Shown here in pieces: positions 45,637-55,118 of a stretch of DNA of 64,000 nucleotides; position 1 is the first letter of the stretch; the number at the start of each line of letters is the position of its first letter. The notes below the pieces were generated by a model. That model ran no database searches. It saw only the letters and a list, made by a program, of their open reading frames with translations, and had not been told where the DNA came from. Source of the DNA: DATMER01 sp963844885 (GTDB lineage Bacteria; Acidobacteriota; Thermoanaerobaculia; Multivoradales; UBA5704); the NCBI GenBank assembly GCA_963844885.1, contig CAWJQA010000006.1, positions 868,001 to 932,000 of the forward strand. The letters are read 5' to 3'. A program made the translations under genes and the position numbers.

Positions 45637-47111
45637 ATGCCCAATGACATGCTGCCCGACCTGGCCATTGTTTTGACGTTCCTTCGGCAGGGACAGGGGT
45701 GGAGCCAGACCAGGTTATGCAAGGCCGCCAAGATGAAGACGCCCCTCCTCAACGATCTCGAGCACGGGCGGAAGCCCCTCACCCGGGCCCGGCTGGAGCA
45801 CATCATCTCCTTCATGGGGCTGCCGCCGGAGGTCATCGACGCAACCTGGAGCTCCTCGCGGCGAACCACGCGGCAGCCCAGGCGTCTCCCGACGGGGCCG
45901 GCCGGCGGAGCGAAACCGTGGTGGCCCAGGTGGGAAGGTTGGCCAAGGATTTCGCGCGAGCCGCGCTGAAGATCGTGGCGGTGGGGTCTAAGCGATTCAG
46001 GAGCGGGCGAAGGCCGCGGTGCTGTGGAAGAGCCTCCAGGAGCGGGAGCCTGACGAGCGGATGGAGTTGGTGAAGGATCTGCCCGAAATTCCGCTCCTGG
46101 GGCTTGGTCGAGCTGGTCGCGGCCCAGAGCATCGAGGCCGCGCCGAACAGTCCGGCGGAGTCCCGGGATCTCGCGTGGCTGGCGCTCCAGATCGCCGAGC
46201 GTTGCCCGGTCGGCGAGCTTCTGCGCCAGAGAGCCGAAGGCTACGCCTGGTTTCACGTCGCCAATTCGCGCCGCGCGACGAACGACCTCCGCGGCAGCGG
46301 CGCGGCTCTCGACACCGCGGCAAGGCTCTGGGAAGCCGGCGCCCCCGGAGACCCGGGGTACTTCGACGAGACGTTCGCCTTTTGGATCACGGCGACGATC
46401 CGTTGGGAGCAGCGCCGCTTGCCCGAGGCGTTGAGGCGAATCGAGGATGCCCTCGCCGCCGACACGCGCGGCCTCCGCGGCAAGCTGCTGCTCACCAAGG
46501 CACAGATTCTGGGCGAGCTCGGCGACATCGAGGCTTCCACCGAAGCGCTCCAGGAAGCCTTCCTCTATGTCGACGAGGAGCAGGAGCCCCGGACGGCGCT
46601 CGGCATCCTGTGCGAGTACCTGTGGAACCTCTGCTGGCAAGGCCGGGCCGTGGAAGGCGCGATGCGGTTACGGCAAGCACAGGCCCTCGCGGAAAAGCTC
46701 GGGCAGGAAATCGACCTCTTGCGTGTAGCCTACCTGAGTGGTGTCGTCGCCGCGGGGACCGGTCAAGCCGAGGAAGCCGAGGAGACGTTCGAGAGGGTCC
46801 GCCGTGAGTACGCCTCCCACGAGCCGCCGCTGGCGCTCTACTATGCGGTTGTGAGCCTGGAGCTTGCGCTGCTCTTGCTGGAGCAGGGCCGCACCTCCGA
46901 GGTCCGGACTCTGGCCGCCGAGATGAGGTGGATCTTCAGCAGCCAGGGTGTCCACCGCGAAGCTGTCGCCGCGCTCCGGATCTTCTGCGAGGCTGCCCGT
47001 CGAGAGACCGCCACGGTGGAGCTGGCCAGGAAGGTCATCCGGTTCCTCCACCGGGCGCAGCACGACCCCGGGCTGAAGTTCGAGGCCGGTGAGGAGGCCG
47101 AGGCCCCATGA
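45637..47111 (+). CDS. XRE-type HTH regulator with TPR region, copy 1, frameshifted
   Basis: The N-terminal HTH (FLRQGQGWSQTRLCKAAKMK, then PLLNDLEHGRKPLTRARLEH) comes from ATG 45637. The product continues through at least three frame changes (about 45850, 46010, 46105) into a long TPR region (ITATIRWEQRRLPEALRRIE, EALQEAFLYVDEEQEPRTAL, YYAVVSLELALLLLEQGRTS). This is the layout of peptide-sensing RRNPPA-like regulators and of many acidobacterial HTH-TPR proteins. Bases 46236-47090 are nearly identical to 48032-48886 in copy 2. The indels may be sequencing errors. Confidence 0.7.
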
Positions 47112-47140
47112 GCGGCTCGGCCTCCTCCGCGGTCAACCAC

Positions 47141-47263
47141 TCAGCCCAAGGGATCGATGTGCCCCGCGCTGTCCGCGGACGCACCGTCAGGATTCTCGCT
47201 CGGCGTCGTTCCCGGGAACAGGCGCAGCATCACCAGACCGATCAGGCTCCAAAGCGTACGCAT
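47141..47263 (-). CDS. 40-residue secreted-peptide-like gene between the two regulators
   Basis: ATG 47263 is preceded by AAAAGGAGT at 7 bases, one of the best ribosome sites in the window. The product has a basic-hydrophobic N-terminus (MRTLWSLIGLVMLRLFPG) like an export signal, then a polar tail ending in AGHIDPLG. It is too short for routine gene finders. It lies antisense between two XRE-TPR regulators. By analogy with Phr/PapR-type pheromones it could be exported, trimmed and sensed by the TPR domains. That role is inferred; the ORF and its ribosome site are direct. Confidence 0.5.
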   Translation of the reverse strand: MRTLWSLIGLVMLRLFPGTTPSENPDGASADSAGHIDPLG

Positions 47264-47403
47264 ACCGTGACTCCTTTTCCAGAGGGCGACCCGGCACGAG
47301 CCGGCATGGCTCACGCGGCCTCCCTCTCCTCCCCATGGTGCCCCGGAAAGGGGAGAAGAATCCCAGGCGGAGCCATGCTGCTTCGTCCAAAAGGAGAGAA
47401 TTG

Positions 47404-48895
47404 GTGAAGAAACACCCTGAGGTAGACCACGCCAAGCGACTTCTCTACCTGCTTCTTCGGCATGACATGGAGCTTGACCAAGCGGACTTCGCAGCCGCGT
47501 CACGGACCGCGGCCGGCCAGGTTTCCCTCTACAGCAAGGGCAAGCGGGATGTGCCGGAAGAAGTACTCGACCGGGCGGCTGACGCCCGGCCTTTTCCCGC
47601 GCTCCCTGCTTCGGCCCGCCCTACGGGCAATCCGGTCGTTTCGGGCGGCGGCGAGGGGGTGGTCGCGCGCCGACCGCGTGGTGGCGGAGACGTTCTTCGC
47701 CGAGATGCTCGCCGTGAGCGGCGCCGCTCTGGAGGTGATCCTCGAGCCGGCCGTCTCCGCTCGGCAGCCGGTGCCGGCCGTTTCCTCGCCGGCGGCGGAG
47801 CGTGACCGGGCCGCCGGGCTCTGGCTGCGCCTGGAACCGCGCAATGCGCGGCAACGGCTGGCCATGGTCGAGGAGGGCGAGGAATACCAGTGCCGCGCGC
47901 TCTGCGCGACTCGTGGCGGAAAAAAGCATCGATACCGCGCCGAGAAGCCCGGCGGAGTCCCTGGAGCTGGCGGGGCTGGCGCTCCGCATCGCCGAGCGTG
48001 CCCGGGCGGCAAGCTGCAACGCCAGAGGAGCGAAGGCTACGCCTGGTTTCACGTCGCCAATTCGCGCCGCGCGGCGAACGACCTTCCTGGAAGCGACGCG
48101 GCTCTCGGCACCGCTGCACGGCTCTGGGAGGCCGGCGCTCCCGGTGACCCGGGGTACTTTGACGAGACGTTCGTCTTTTGGATCACGGCGACGATCCGTT
48201 GGGAGCAGCGCCGATTTCCCGAGGCCTTGAGGCGAATCGAGGAGGCCCTCGCCGCCGACACGCGCGGCCTCCGCGGCAAGCTGCTGCTCACCAAGGCACA
48301 GATTCTGGGCGAGCTCGGCGACATCGAGGCTTCCACCGAAGCGCTCCAGGAGGCCATCCTCTATGTCGACGAGGAGCAGGAGCCCCGGACGGCGCTCGGC
48401 ATCTTGTGCGAGTACCTGTGGAACCTCTGCTGGCAAGGCCGGGCCGTGGAAGGCGCGATGCGGTTACGGCAAGCACAGGCCCTCGCGGAAGAGCTCGGGC
48501 AGGAAATCGACCTCTTGCGTGTAGCCTACCTGAGTGGTGTCGTCGCCGCGGGGACCGGTCAAGCCGAGGAAGCCGAGGAGACGTTCGAGAGGGTCCGCCG
48601 TGAGTACGTCTCCCACGAGCCGCCGCTGACGCTCTACTATGCGGTTGTGAGCCTGGAGCTTGCGCTGCTCTTGCTGGAGCAGGGCCGCACCTCCGAGGTC
48701 CGGACTCTGGCCGAGGAGATGATGCTGATCTTCAGCAGCCAGGGTATCGAGCGGGAAGCCCTCGCCGCGCTCCAGGTCTTCTGCGAGGCCGCCCGGCGAG
48801 AGACCGCCACGGTGGAGCTGGCACGGAAGGTCATCCGGTTCCTTCATCGGGCGCAGCATGACCCCGGGCTGAAGTTCGCGGCTGGGGAAGAGTGA
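47404..48895 (+). CDS. XRE-like HTH regulator with TPR region, copy 2, frameshifted
   Basis: It starts at GTG 47404 (KKHPEVDHAKRLLYLLLRHD) after AAAGGAGAG; TTG 47401 is possible. The HTH part (LDQADFAAASRTAAGQVSLY, SKGKRDVPEEVLDRAAD) differs strongly from copy 1, but the TPR part is nearly identical. There is a frame change near 47580 and a compensating pair near 47900 and 47995 (the middle reads SIDTAPRSPAESLELAGLAL). The two copies share sensor sequence but not DNA-binding sequence, so they may read one signal and act at different operators. Confidence 0.7.
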
Positions 48896-48909
48896 GTTGT
48901 AGCCTCTAT

Positions 48910-48951
48910 ACCCGCCGGTTCGGCCTCCGGACCCGCCGGTTCGGCGACCTC
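48910..48951. repeat. two-unit 21-bp repeat with GCCGGTTCGGC core
   Basis: ACCCGCCGGTTCGG occurs at 48910 and 48931, exactly 21 bp apart, in the 117-bp gap after XRE-TPR copy 2. The core GCCG-GTT-CGGC is a palindrome. The lattice and GCCG/CGGC arms match the large arrays at 55.1 and 62.7 kb. Confidence 0.5.
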
Positions 48952-49012
48952 GGCCGGTGTCGGAGTCGCTCCGGAAGCGCCCTCGACTGGCTTCGCGACA
49001 GGTTGCCTGGCT

Positions 49013-50893
49013 CTATATTCCGTCCAGGTTGACCAGCAGCGGAACCGAGCCCGGGCCGCCGAAGCTCAAAACCCCTTCCGCCTCTCCGCCGTCGTGCGCC
49101 GTGTCGCACAGGAACCGGCCGTCGCGGTAGACACAGGGATCGTCAAGGCCGTCGCCGTCGAAGTCGCCGAGGAGGGGCGTGTCGCCGGGCAGGCCGAAGG
49201 TGATGTCCGCCTCCGCGGTTCCGTCGTGATTCAAATCACACAGGAACCGGCCGGCCCGAAACGCACAGACGTCATCCCGGCCGTCGCCGTTGAGATCGCC
49301 GAGCAGAATGCGGTCCGCGGGCGCGCCGAAAGCCGCCAGCACCCACTCGGCCCGGCCGCCGTCGTGGCCGGTATCGCAGCGCAGCTCGCGGCCTTCCCGA
49401 ATGCAGGGCTCCGCACGGCCGTCGCCATCCACGTCACCCAGCAGCCTCACCTCGCCGCTCCGGCCGCTGCCGAACCGAAACGAGGTCTCCGGGTATCCGT
49501 CGCGATCCGTATCACAACGATACGCGGTGCCCCGGTTCAGGCAGAGATCCTGTTTGCCGTCGCCGTCCACGTCGCCGGCCAGGAGAACCTCGCTAGCCGA
49601 TGCCTTGACCGAGATGGGCAGCTCCGCTGTGCCACCGGTACGGCCGGTGTCACAGAGGAGCTTTTTCGCAGTCAGGTAGCACGGCTCCTCGCCTCGAGAC
49701 GCCGCGAATCGCCGGGCGAAAATGTCATCCGAGTCGGCAAAAACCTCCCAGGCCGCCGTGAACGTGCCATCTGGCCCGAAGGCCACTCGTGGATTGACAT
49801 AACCTGACCGGATCGGAGACGTGTTGATTTTGAATTCATCTCCGGCTGGAGCGCCTCCCGGCCGAAAGAGACGGCCTCGCACCGACCAGTCGCCGGATCG
49901 CCCATCGAAGCTCTGCCAGATGACAATGAAATTGCCGTGGTGATCCGCGGTGACAGCCGGTTCTCTCTGAGCTGAGTCCGTAACTGTATTAATTTGAAAC
50001 TCAGGCCCGATCTTCTTTCCGTCGAACCCGAGCACCTGACCGTAGATCCCTTCCAGCGAGCCGTCTTGCTCTTGGCTCTGCCAGACAACGACGAAGCCAT
50101 CTGGGAGAGCCGTGGCCTTGACCCGGTACTGGTGGTGTTGCTCAGTAGTGTTGACCAGAAAGGGTCCGCCGACAGGTTGCAATGAACCATTCAGAATCTG
50201 GCCGGTCACACCATAGCCGTCCGCGTCATCTCCGTTGAAAGACCACACGACGAGAGCGTCGCCCTGGGAGCTGACGGCGAGGCTAGGGTGACTTTCTGTG
50301 TCTGAGTCAGCCAGCTCAAGGAAATCACCGAGAGGCCGCCCCTGCCCATCGAGGCGGCGCACACGTATTCTGGCTCTGACGGACTCCTGACCGGTGATTG
50401 CCACCCAGGCGACGAGAAAGCTGCCGTCAGGAACAGCCACGATGGAGCCGAGGCCTTGGACCTCGTGAGCGGCCGGGGAGACGCGCAGCGCGGGTCCAAC
50501 GGGTCTGGCCGCTCCATCCAGCATGCGGGTAAGTACGCCGTCGGTCTCACTCCACGCTACGAGCAGCCGCTTGCCTGACTGCCAGACGAGGCCAGGATTA
50601 TCCTGGCCTCCGCCGTCCGATTGGCGCACTACGCGCTCTTGTTCGGCAGGGCCGCCTGCTGGAAACAGCCTCAGGACGATGCCGAGCCGGCTGTACTGAT
50701 CTCCCGGTTGTTCCGGGAGGATGCTCGCCCAGGCTACCGCGACCGTCCCATCTTCCGAGTAGGCGACAAATGGATGGAGTTGGGCGCCCTCCGTCCGGCT
50801 GTTCACTGGAAAATCACGCCCGAGAGGGGCCTGCGCTTGCACGGCAACGGCCAGCAAGCACATGCCTACGAAAACCAAACTCTTCATGAACAT
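49013..50893 (-). CDS. exported propeller protein with C-terminal FG-GAP/VCBS-type repeats
   Basis: 626 residues. ATG 50893 (GGAGAGG in front) leads into signal peptide KSLVFVGMCLLAVAVQAQ. Residues about 30-390 form repeats of a propeller type (GTVAVAWASI, GSFLVAWVAI, GDALVVWSFNGDDADGYGV, GNFIVIWQSFDG). The last ~220 residues hold four FG-GAP-like Ca-binding blades (AGDVDGDGKQDLC, LGDVDGDGRAEPC, LGDLNGDGRDDVC, LGDFDGDGLDDPC) with conserved Cys. It is a paralogue of the propeller part of the interrupted gene just upstream. A surface or secreted binding protein is likely. Confidence 0.75.
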   Translation of the reverse strand: MFMKSLVFVGMCLLAVAVQAQAPLGRDFPVNSRTEGAQLHPFVAYSEDGTVAVAWASILPEQPGDQYSRLGIVLRLFPAGGPAEQERVVRQSDGGGQDNPGLVWQSGKRLLVAWSETDGVLTRMLDGAARPVGPALRVSPAAHEVQGLGSIVAVPDGSFLVAWVAITGQESVRARIRVRRLDGQGRPLGDFLELADSDTESHPSLAVSSQGDALVVWSFNGDDADGYGVTGQILNGSLQPVGGPFLVNTTEQHHQYRVKATALPDGFVVVWQSQEQDGSLEGIYGQVLGFDGKKIGPEFQINTVTDSAQREPAVTADHHGNFIVIWQSFDGRSGDWSVRGRLFRPGGAPAGDEFKINTSPIRSGYVNPRVAFGPDGTFTAAWEVFADSDDIFARRFAASRGEEPCYLTAKKLLCDTGRTGGTAELPISVKASASEVLLAGDVDGDGKQDLCLNRGTAYRCDTDRDGYPETSFRFGSGRSGEVRLLGDVDGDGRAEPCIREGRELRCDTGHDGGRAEWVLAAFGAPADRILLGDLNGDGRDDVCAFRAGRFLCDLNHDGTAEADITFGLPGDTPLLGDFDGDGLDDPCVYRDGRFLCDTAHDGGEAEGVLSFGGPGSVPLLVNLDGI

Positions 50894-50913
50894 CGAGGTC
50901 AACCTCTCCTGCT

Positions 50914-51920
50914 TCACTGGCCCACCGGTGGAAGAATCAGTGACTCTCCACCCGCCCGTCTGCCATCCGCAAGGAAGCTCTGTTGATATCGTCCAAGATC
51001 CCGGCCGAGAGTATCATACCTTTGCCAAATGACGGTAAAACTGCCAAGAGGGTCGACGTCGAGAGACACCAACTCCTGGAGTCCTTCCTGGGAGTCGGCA
51101 ACGGGCGTTTCACCCTCAATCCGGGCTCCTCGCCGGTCAAATCGCTGGAAATGGATGGAGTTGCCATCCCCGTCCCGGCTTTCCCAGGCTACGACAAAAT
51201 TGCCGGAGACGTCTGCCGCTGCCTGGGAAAAGCCCTGGTGCCCGGCGGTCGTCGTATTCACAGGAAACTCGCCCCCCTCCGGGCGGCCCGAAGCTCCGAT
51301 GCGTTGGCCGAAGATCCCACCCATGTCTCCGTCCTGGCCGTAGCTCGTCCAGGTGACTACAAAATCACCGGCAGTCTGCGTCGCCGAGGGATCGGTCTGA
51401 TCGTGTTCAACATAGCTGTTGATCGGGAAGGCTTCTCCTAGAGGCTGGCCAACGGCGTTGAACCGGCGCCCGAAGATACCCCAAAGCGATCCGTCCGGCC
51501 CCTCTGACTGCCACACGACAAGAAAACTGCCATTTCGCTCACGCGCAGACTGGGGCAGCTTGTGCCTGCCTGGAAGCCCCACCGACACCGAAACCTCCTG
51601 CCCAAGCGGTGCTCCATCCGAACCAAGCGCCAGGGCGTAGATCCCTTCTTCTTTCTCCGCAGGGCTGCCTTGCCAGACGTTCAAAGATGCGGCGCCCAAG
51701 CTGGATGAGCTCAGCGAAGCACACGAAGGGCATGTGTCCTGCAGCAAGAGGACCCAGTCACATTGACCGAGGAGGGGATCGTCTAAGCATTGCGGCCTCT
51801 TAAATTGATAAGTCGAGCCGCTGATGAGTGTTATTTCGGGAGGTGCTGTCGTGCCACTTCTCGGATCGAACCATGTTTTTGACCAACGGGCGGCAAAGCT
51901 TGGAAAACCGCCACAGTCAA
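50914..51920 (-). pseudogene. 3' part of a GH140-like glycosidase-propeller gene interrupted by IS1380
   Basis: Reading upstream from the propeller (GDFVVTWTSYGQDGDMGGIF, GNFVVAWESRDGDGNSIHF), the frame stays open without a start codon through a collagen-binding-domain end (ARWSKTWFDPRSGT, CDWVLLLQD) to the IS edge. The apparent TTG start at 51747 is therefore not real. Joining base 53536 to 51915 on the minus strand restores one open frame (NLQLD-CGGFPSFAARW). The propeller matches the 49013-50893 protein. One TSD copy is at 51916-51920. Confidence 0.8.
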
Positions 51921-53535
51921 CCCGCCAGTTGCATAAGTTTCCCCGTCGAAGCCCCCCAAAGGTCCAGATCTAGGGACTCCGAGGCTGCTTTCCCCTCTAC
52001 CACTGGATCTCACCGGGAGTGACGTCCAGAAAAAGGCTTCTTTTCATGGAAAAAGCGACCTCAGGGCTGGTACAATGGTGTTGTCAAGGCACCAAGCCCA
52101 ACCCAAGGAGGCCGCTCGCCATGAAGCTTAGCAGAAACGAGGTCCAAAGCAAGACCCACGCCATTCCAGAGCTGCGATTCGAAGACCAGAAGCTCACCTC
52201 CTTTGCCGGTCTTTTCGTGTTCCAGCTTTTGTTCCAGAGGCTGGATCTCAAGAATCGGCTGCGCAACTGCTTCCGCCACCTGCGTTCCAACCGAGCTTAC
52301 GATCATACCGTGGCCGTCCTTGGTCTCATCATCCACCTCTTGATTGGCTTTCGGCAGCTCCGTGATTTACGTTACTACTGCGACGACCCTATGGTGCAGC
52401 GCGTTCTTGGCTTGAATCGGCTGCCAGACGTGGCCACTGTCAGCCGCCTGCTGGCCAGCGCTGACGCCGAGAGCGTGGCCTCTCTGCGACAACTCCTCAG
52501 ACAGATGGTGCTGCAAAGATTGATCCCGCTCGGCCTGCGTCGATTGACCCTCGACTTTGACGGCTCGGTCATCGGCACCGGCCGTTCTGCCGAGGGCACC
52601 GCCGTGGGCTTCAATCGCAAGAAAAAAGGACAACGAAGCTACTATCCCCTGTTCTGCACTATAGCTCAAGCCGGCCAAGTGTTCGACGTCTTGCACCGGC
52701 CAGGAAATGTGCATGACTCCAACGGAGCGCGGGAGTTCATCCTTGATTGTATCAACACAGTTCGAGCGGCACTGCCTGGCATTCAGATAGAAGTCAGGAT
52801 GGACGGCGCCTTCTTCAGCGATGCCCTGGTTACCCTGCTTACGGATCTCCGTGTGGAGTTCACCATCTCGGTTCCTTTCGAGCGTTTCGTCGAGCTCAAG
52901 GGAAAGATTGAAGGCCGTCGTTCGTGGCACAGGCTCAATGAGGATCTCGGATACTTCGAGGTCAGATGGAAACCCAAGGCATGGAGCCGCAGTTATCGTT
53001 TCCTCTTCGTCCGGACTCGCTCGGTCATCCGTGACAAGGAACCCATCCAGCTCGATCTTTTCGTCCCGCAAGTCCGTGGATATGAGTTCAAGGTCGTCGT
53101 TACCAACAAGAAGATCCGGGTACGTGAGGTCATCCAATACCACAATGGCCGAGGTGCCCAAGAAGGTGTTTTTGCCGAGTTGAAATCTCAGGGCCAGCTC
53201 GACTACGTTCCCACGCAAACCCTCGTGGGCAATCAGATCTTCCTGCTGTCGGCCGTCCTCGCTCATAACCTCAATCGCGACCTGCAAATGATTGCCCATG
53301 AACCCAGTCGAGACACCACGCCCCAACGCTCGCCTCTCTGGCGGTTCGAACGACTCGAAACCGTGCGCCTCAAGCTGATCAACAGAGCAGGGCGCCTCAA
53401 TCAGCCTCAAGGCAGGCTCACCCTGACGATGAGCACGAACCCTGCCGTCAAAGAAGAGTTGTTGCATTACCGAGCGCAGCTCGAGAAGAAGGCCGCCTGA
53501 CTACCGTCCAGATTCTGTCGTTTTGCAACAACCGG
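51921..53535 (+). mobile_element. IS1380-family insertion sequence with 5-bp target duplication
   Basis: 1615 bp. The direct repeat GTCAA flanks it at 51916-51920 and 53536-53540. The ends are imperfect inverted repeats sharing GTTGCA (left CCCGCCAGTTGCATAA, right complement CCGGTTGTTGCAAAA). It contains one transposase gene and about 200 bp of leader. Removal of the element and one GTCAA restores the host gene's frame, which confirms the limits. Confidence 0.85.
52121..53500 (+). CDS. IS1380 family transposase
   Basis: 459 residues from ATG 52121 (AAGGAGG in front). It is a DDE transposase of the IS1380 type: LTLDFDGSVIGTG (first Asp), YYPLFCTIAQAGQVFDVLHR-PGNVHDSNG, VRMDGAFFSDALV (second Asp), and a C-terminal NGRGAQEGVFAELKSQ with the Glu. 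The frame is intact, so the element may still be active. Base composition is slightly lower in GC than the neighbours. Confidence 0.9.
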   Translation: MKLSRNEVQSKTHAIPELRFEDQKLTSFAGLFVFQLLFQRLDLKNRLRNCFRHLRSNRAYDHTVAVLGLIIHLLIGFRQLRDLRYYCDDPMVQRVLGLNRLPDVATVSRLLASADAESVASLRQLLRQMVLQRLIPLGLRRLTLDFDGSVIGTGRSAEGTAVGFNRKKKGQRSYYPLFCTIAQAGQVFDVLHRPGNVHDSNGAREFILDCINTVRAALPGIQIEVRMDGAFFSDALVTLLTDLRVEFTISVPFERFVELKGKIEGRRSWHRLNEDLGYFEVRWKPKAWSRSYRFLFVRTRSVIRDKEPIQLDLFVPQVRGYEFKVVVTNKKIRVREVIQYHNGRGAQEGVFAELKSQGQLDYVPTQTLVGNQIFLLSAVLAHNLNRDLQMIAHEPSRDTTPQRSPLWRFERLETVRLKLINRAGRLNQPQGRLTLTMSTNPAVKEELLHYRAQLEKKAA

Positions 53536-54720
53536 GTCAAGCTGAAGATTCGCGTTATTTGGCTCGTAGGCGATGGCATAACGCCAGTTTGTCGTAACGG
53601 CAACGACCATCTTTTGATCCGCCGCCGTGCCCTGGTTGGTAATCAGGTTCCCGCACGAAGCGGTCGGGGGATTGCAGTGCTGAGGCCGCAGATCCTTCCA
53701 GGGTCTGTTGAAGAAGACAGTGCGCAGGAAACCCATCTGCTCGGCTGATTTGGTGTTGAGATAGCTCGTCGGATCCATCCACGGAAAGATTCCTTTGATA
53801 TCATTCAGCGCCAGCCGTCCGACTCCCAGGGTGTAGCCGAAGGCACCCGACAAGGTTGTGAGATACCCGGCCTGACGCACGCGGTCGGCATTGTCAGGCT
53901 CGACCCTGCTCGATCCGGCCGCATCGTAAAGCGCCTCCCCGTTGGTGATGGGCCGTAGCGGGCTGAAAGTCGTCCCGCTGTAGTTTCCCAGGGCGAGCGG
54001 CATTTCCCGTGCCCGGCGCAAGGCGCATTGAGTCTGGGTCTCCCCGGTCTGGCAGATGGAACTGTTGAATGCGTGCCCGCTGTGGAACACGTGCAGGTTG
54101 ACGTTGTTCTGGAAGTTCGAGTAATCGCCGTACTGCGAGCCTCCAGCCAGGTGCATCGTCACCAACTGCCGGGTCCGGGTCTCGGGGTTCGCCGGCTGCG
54201 CCGGGACGAGAGCGCCGGCCACGGCTTTCATGACCGTCTCCTGCGTTTCGCCGCCGTGGACGGCATCCTTGCTGTCGTCGAAGGCCGGCGAGTAGATCAC
54301 GAAGTTGCCTGCCATGCGCGCTGCCAGGTTCCTCGCGAACACCACGGCGTCCGAGCCCCAGGGGTATTGGCCGGGGTTGCTCTTGGTGCCCAGGTCGTAG
54401 GGATCGTTCAGCCCGGTGAGCATCACCAATTGACCCCAGGTGTTGGCGGTCTGCACCAGATTGTCGAGCTTCTGCCAGTAGATTGGTATCCAGCGCGAGC
54501 ACTTGTTGGGGACAGGGTCGGAGCTCGAACAGCCGGCCACCTGCTCGAAGGCGACCGGAGCCGGGTTGACCCAGGTATACTTCGGCGCCAGCCCGAGGAG
54601 AACCACGGTGAACTTCTTGTTGAAGCGGTCGCTGAGATAGGAATTCCATTCGGCCGTGTTCGCAGGCGCCAAAGAAGCAGCCGTCCAGGCGGTGTCGGCC
54701 ATCCAGAAGAACGGGGTCAC
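53536..54720 (-). pseudogene. 5' part of the GH140-like (DUF4038) glycosidase gene, truncated at both ends
   Basis: The apiosidase-like catalytic domain (DUF4038, GH140) is readable: YGDGVTPFFWMADTAWTAAS, LTGLNDPYDLG, GNFVIYSPAFDDSKD, VFHSGHAFN, PITNGEALYDA (putative catalytic Glu), RQAGYLTTLSGAFGYTLG and FFNRPWKDLRP. The 3' end breaks at the IS1380 element after AIAYEPNNANLQLD. The 5' end is missing too: the signal peptide is absent and the frame hits a stop just before YGDG, at the junction with a TPR-gene scrap. The intact enzyme would be a secreted glycan hydrolase with collagen-binding-like and propeller domains. Confidence 0.8.
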
Positions 54721-54734
54721 GCCGTCGCCATACA

Positions 54735-54836
54735 GCCTGCTGGATCAGGCACGCCGGGAATTCGAGAGCCGGGGCATGGGTTACGACGTGGCCCTCGCCC
54801 TGCTGGAGATCGCGGTCCTGCTTCTCCAGCGCGGCA
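54735..54836 (+). pseudogene. scrap of a third XRE-TPR regulator gene
   Basis: About 34 codons read LLDQARREFESRGMGYDV and ALALLEIAVLLLQRG, the same TPR type as the end of the two XRE-TPR regulators. It has no start and loses similarity at once on the 3' side. It starts within about 12 bases of the truncated glycosidase 5' end, so one deletion probably removed both 5' ends. Confidence 0.6.
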
Positions 54837-55118
54837 CAATGAGGAGCTGCGGTTCGAGGGGTGAAGTTGAGGGGCCGGAGCCGGGTCAGGCTCCGGCCTC
54901 GGGAGCCCGCGTGACACGGGGACCGGGCGGATGCTCGGTGTGGACAGCCGCCTTGACCGCCAAGCCGGCCTCAAGGAAGGAGCCCTGTCCGCTGTGGCCC
55001 TGGAAGGGCTCTCCCAGGACTCTTCCAAGCTGTTCCGGAGAGGCCGAGCCGTTGCTCCCGGATCTATCGGCGGAAGAAAAGGAGGTCAAGTCGAGATCCC
55101 CCAACCTATAGGCGGAAC
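54837..55118. other. intergenic stretch before the repeat array, one hairpin
   Basis: No convincing gene. A perfect 9-bp stem GCCGGAGCC/GGCTCCGGC lies at 54874-54897. The rest reads as decayed sequence. Confidence 0.45.

Noticed and set aside
50914..51747. Independent gene starting at TTG 51747
   Set aside because: The frame is open upstream into a collagen-binding-like domain up to the IS edge, and IS removal joins it to the glycosidase. It is a 3' fragment, not a gene.
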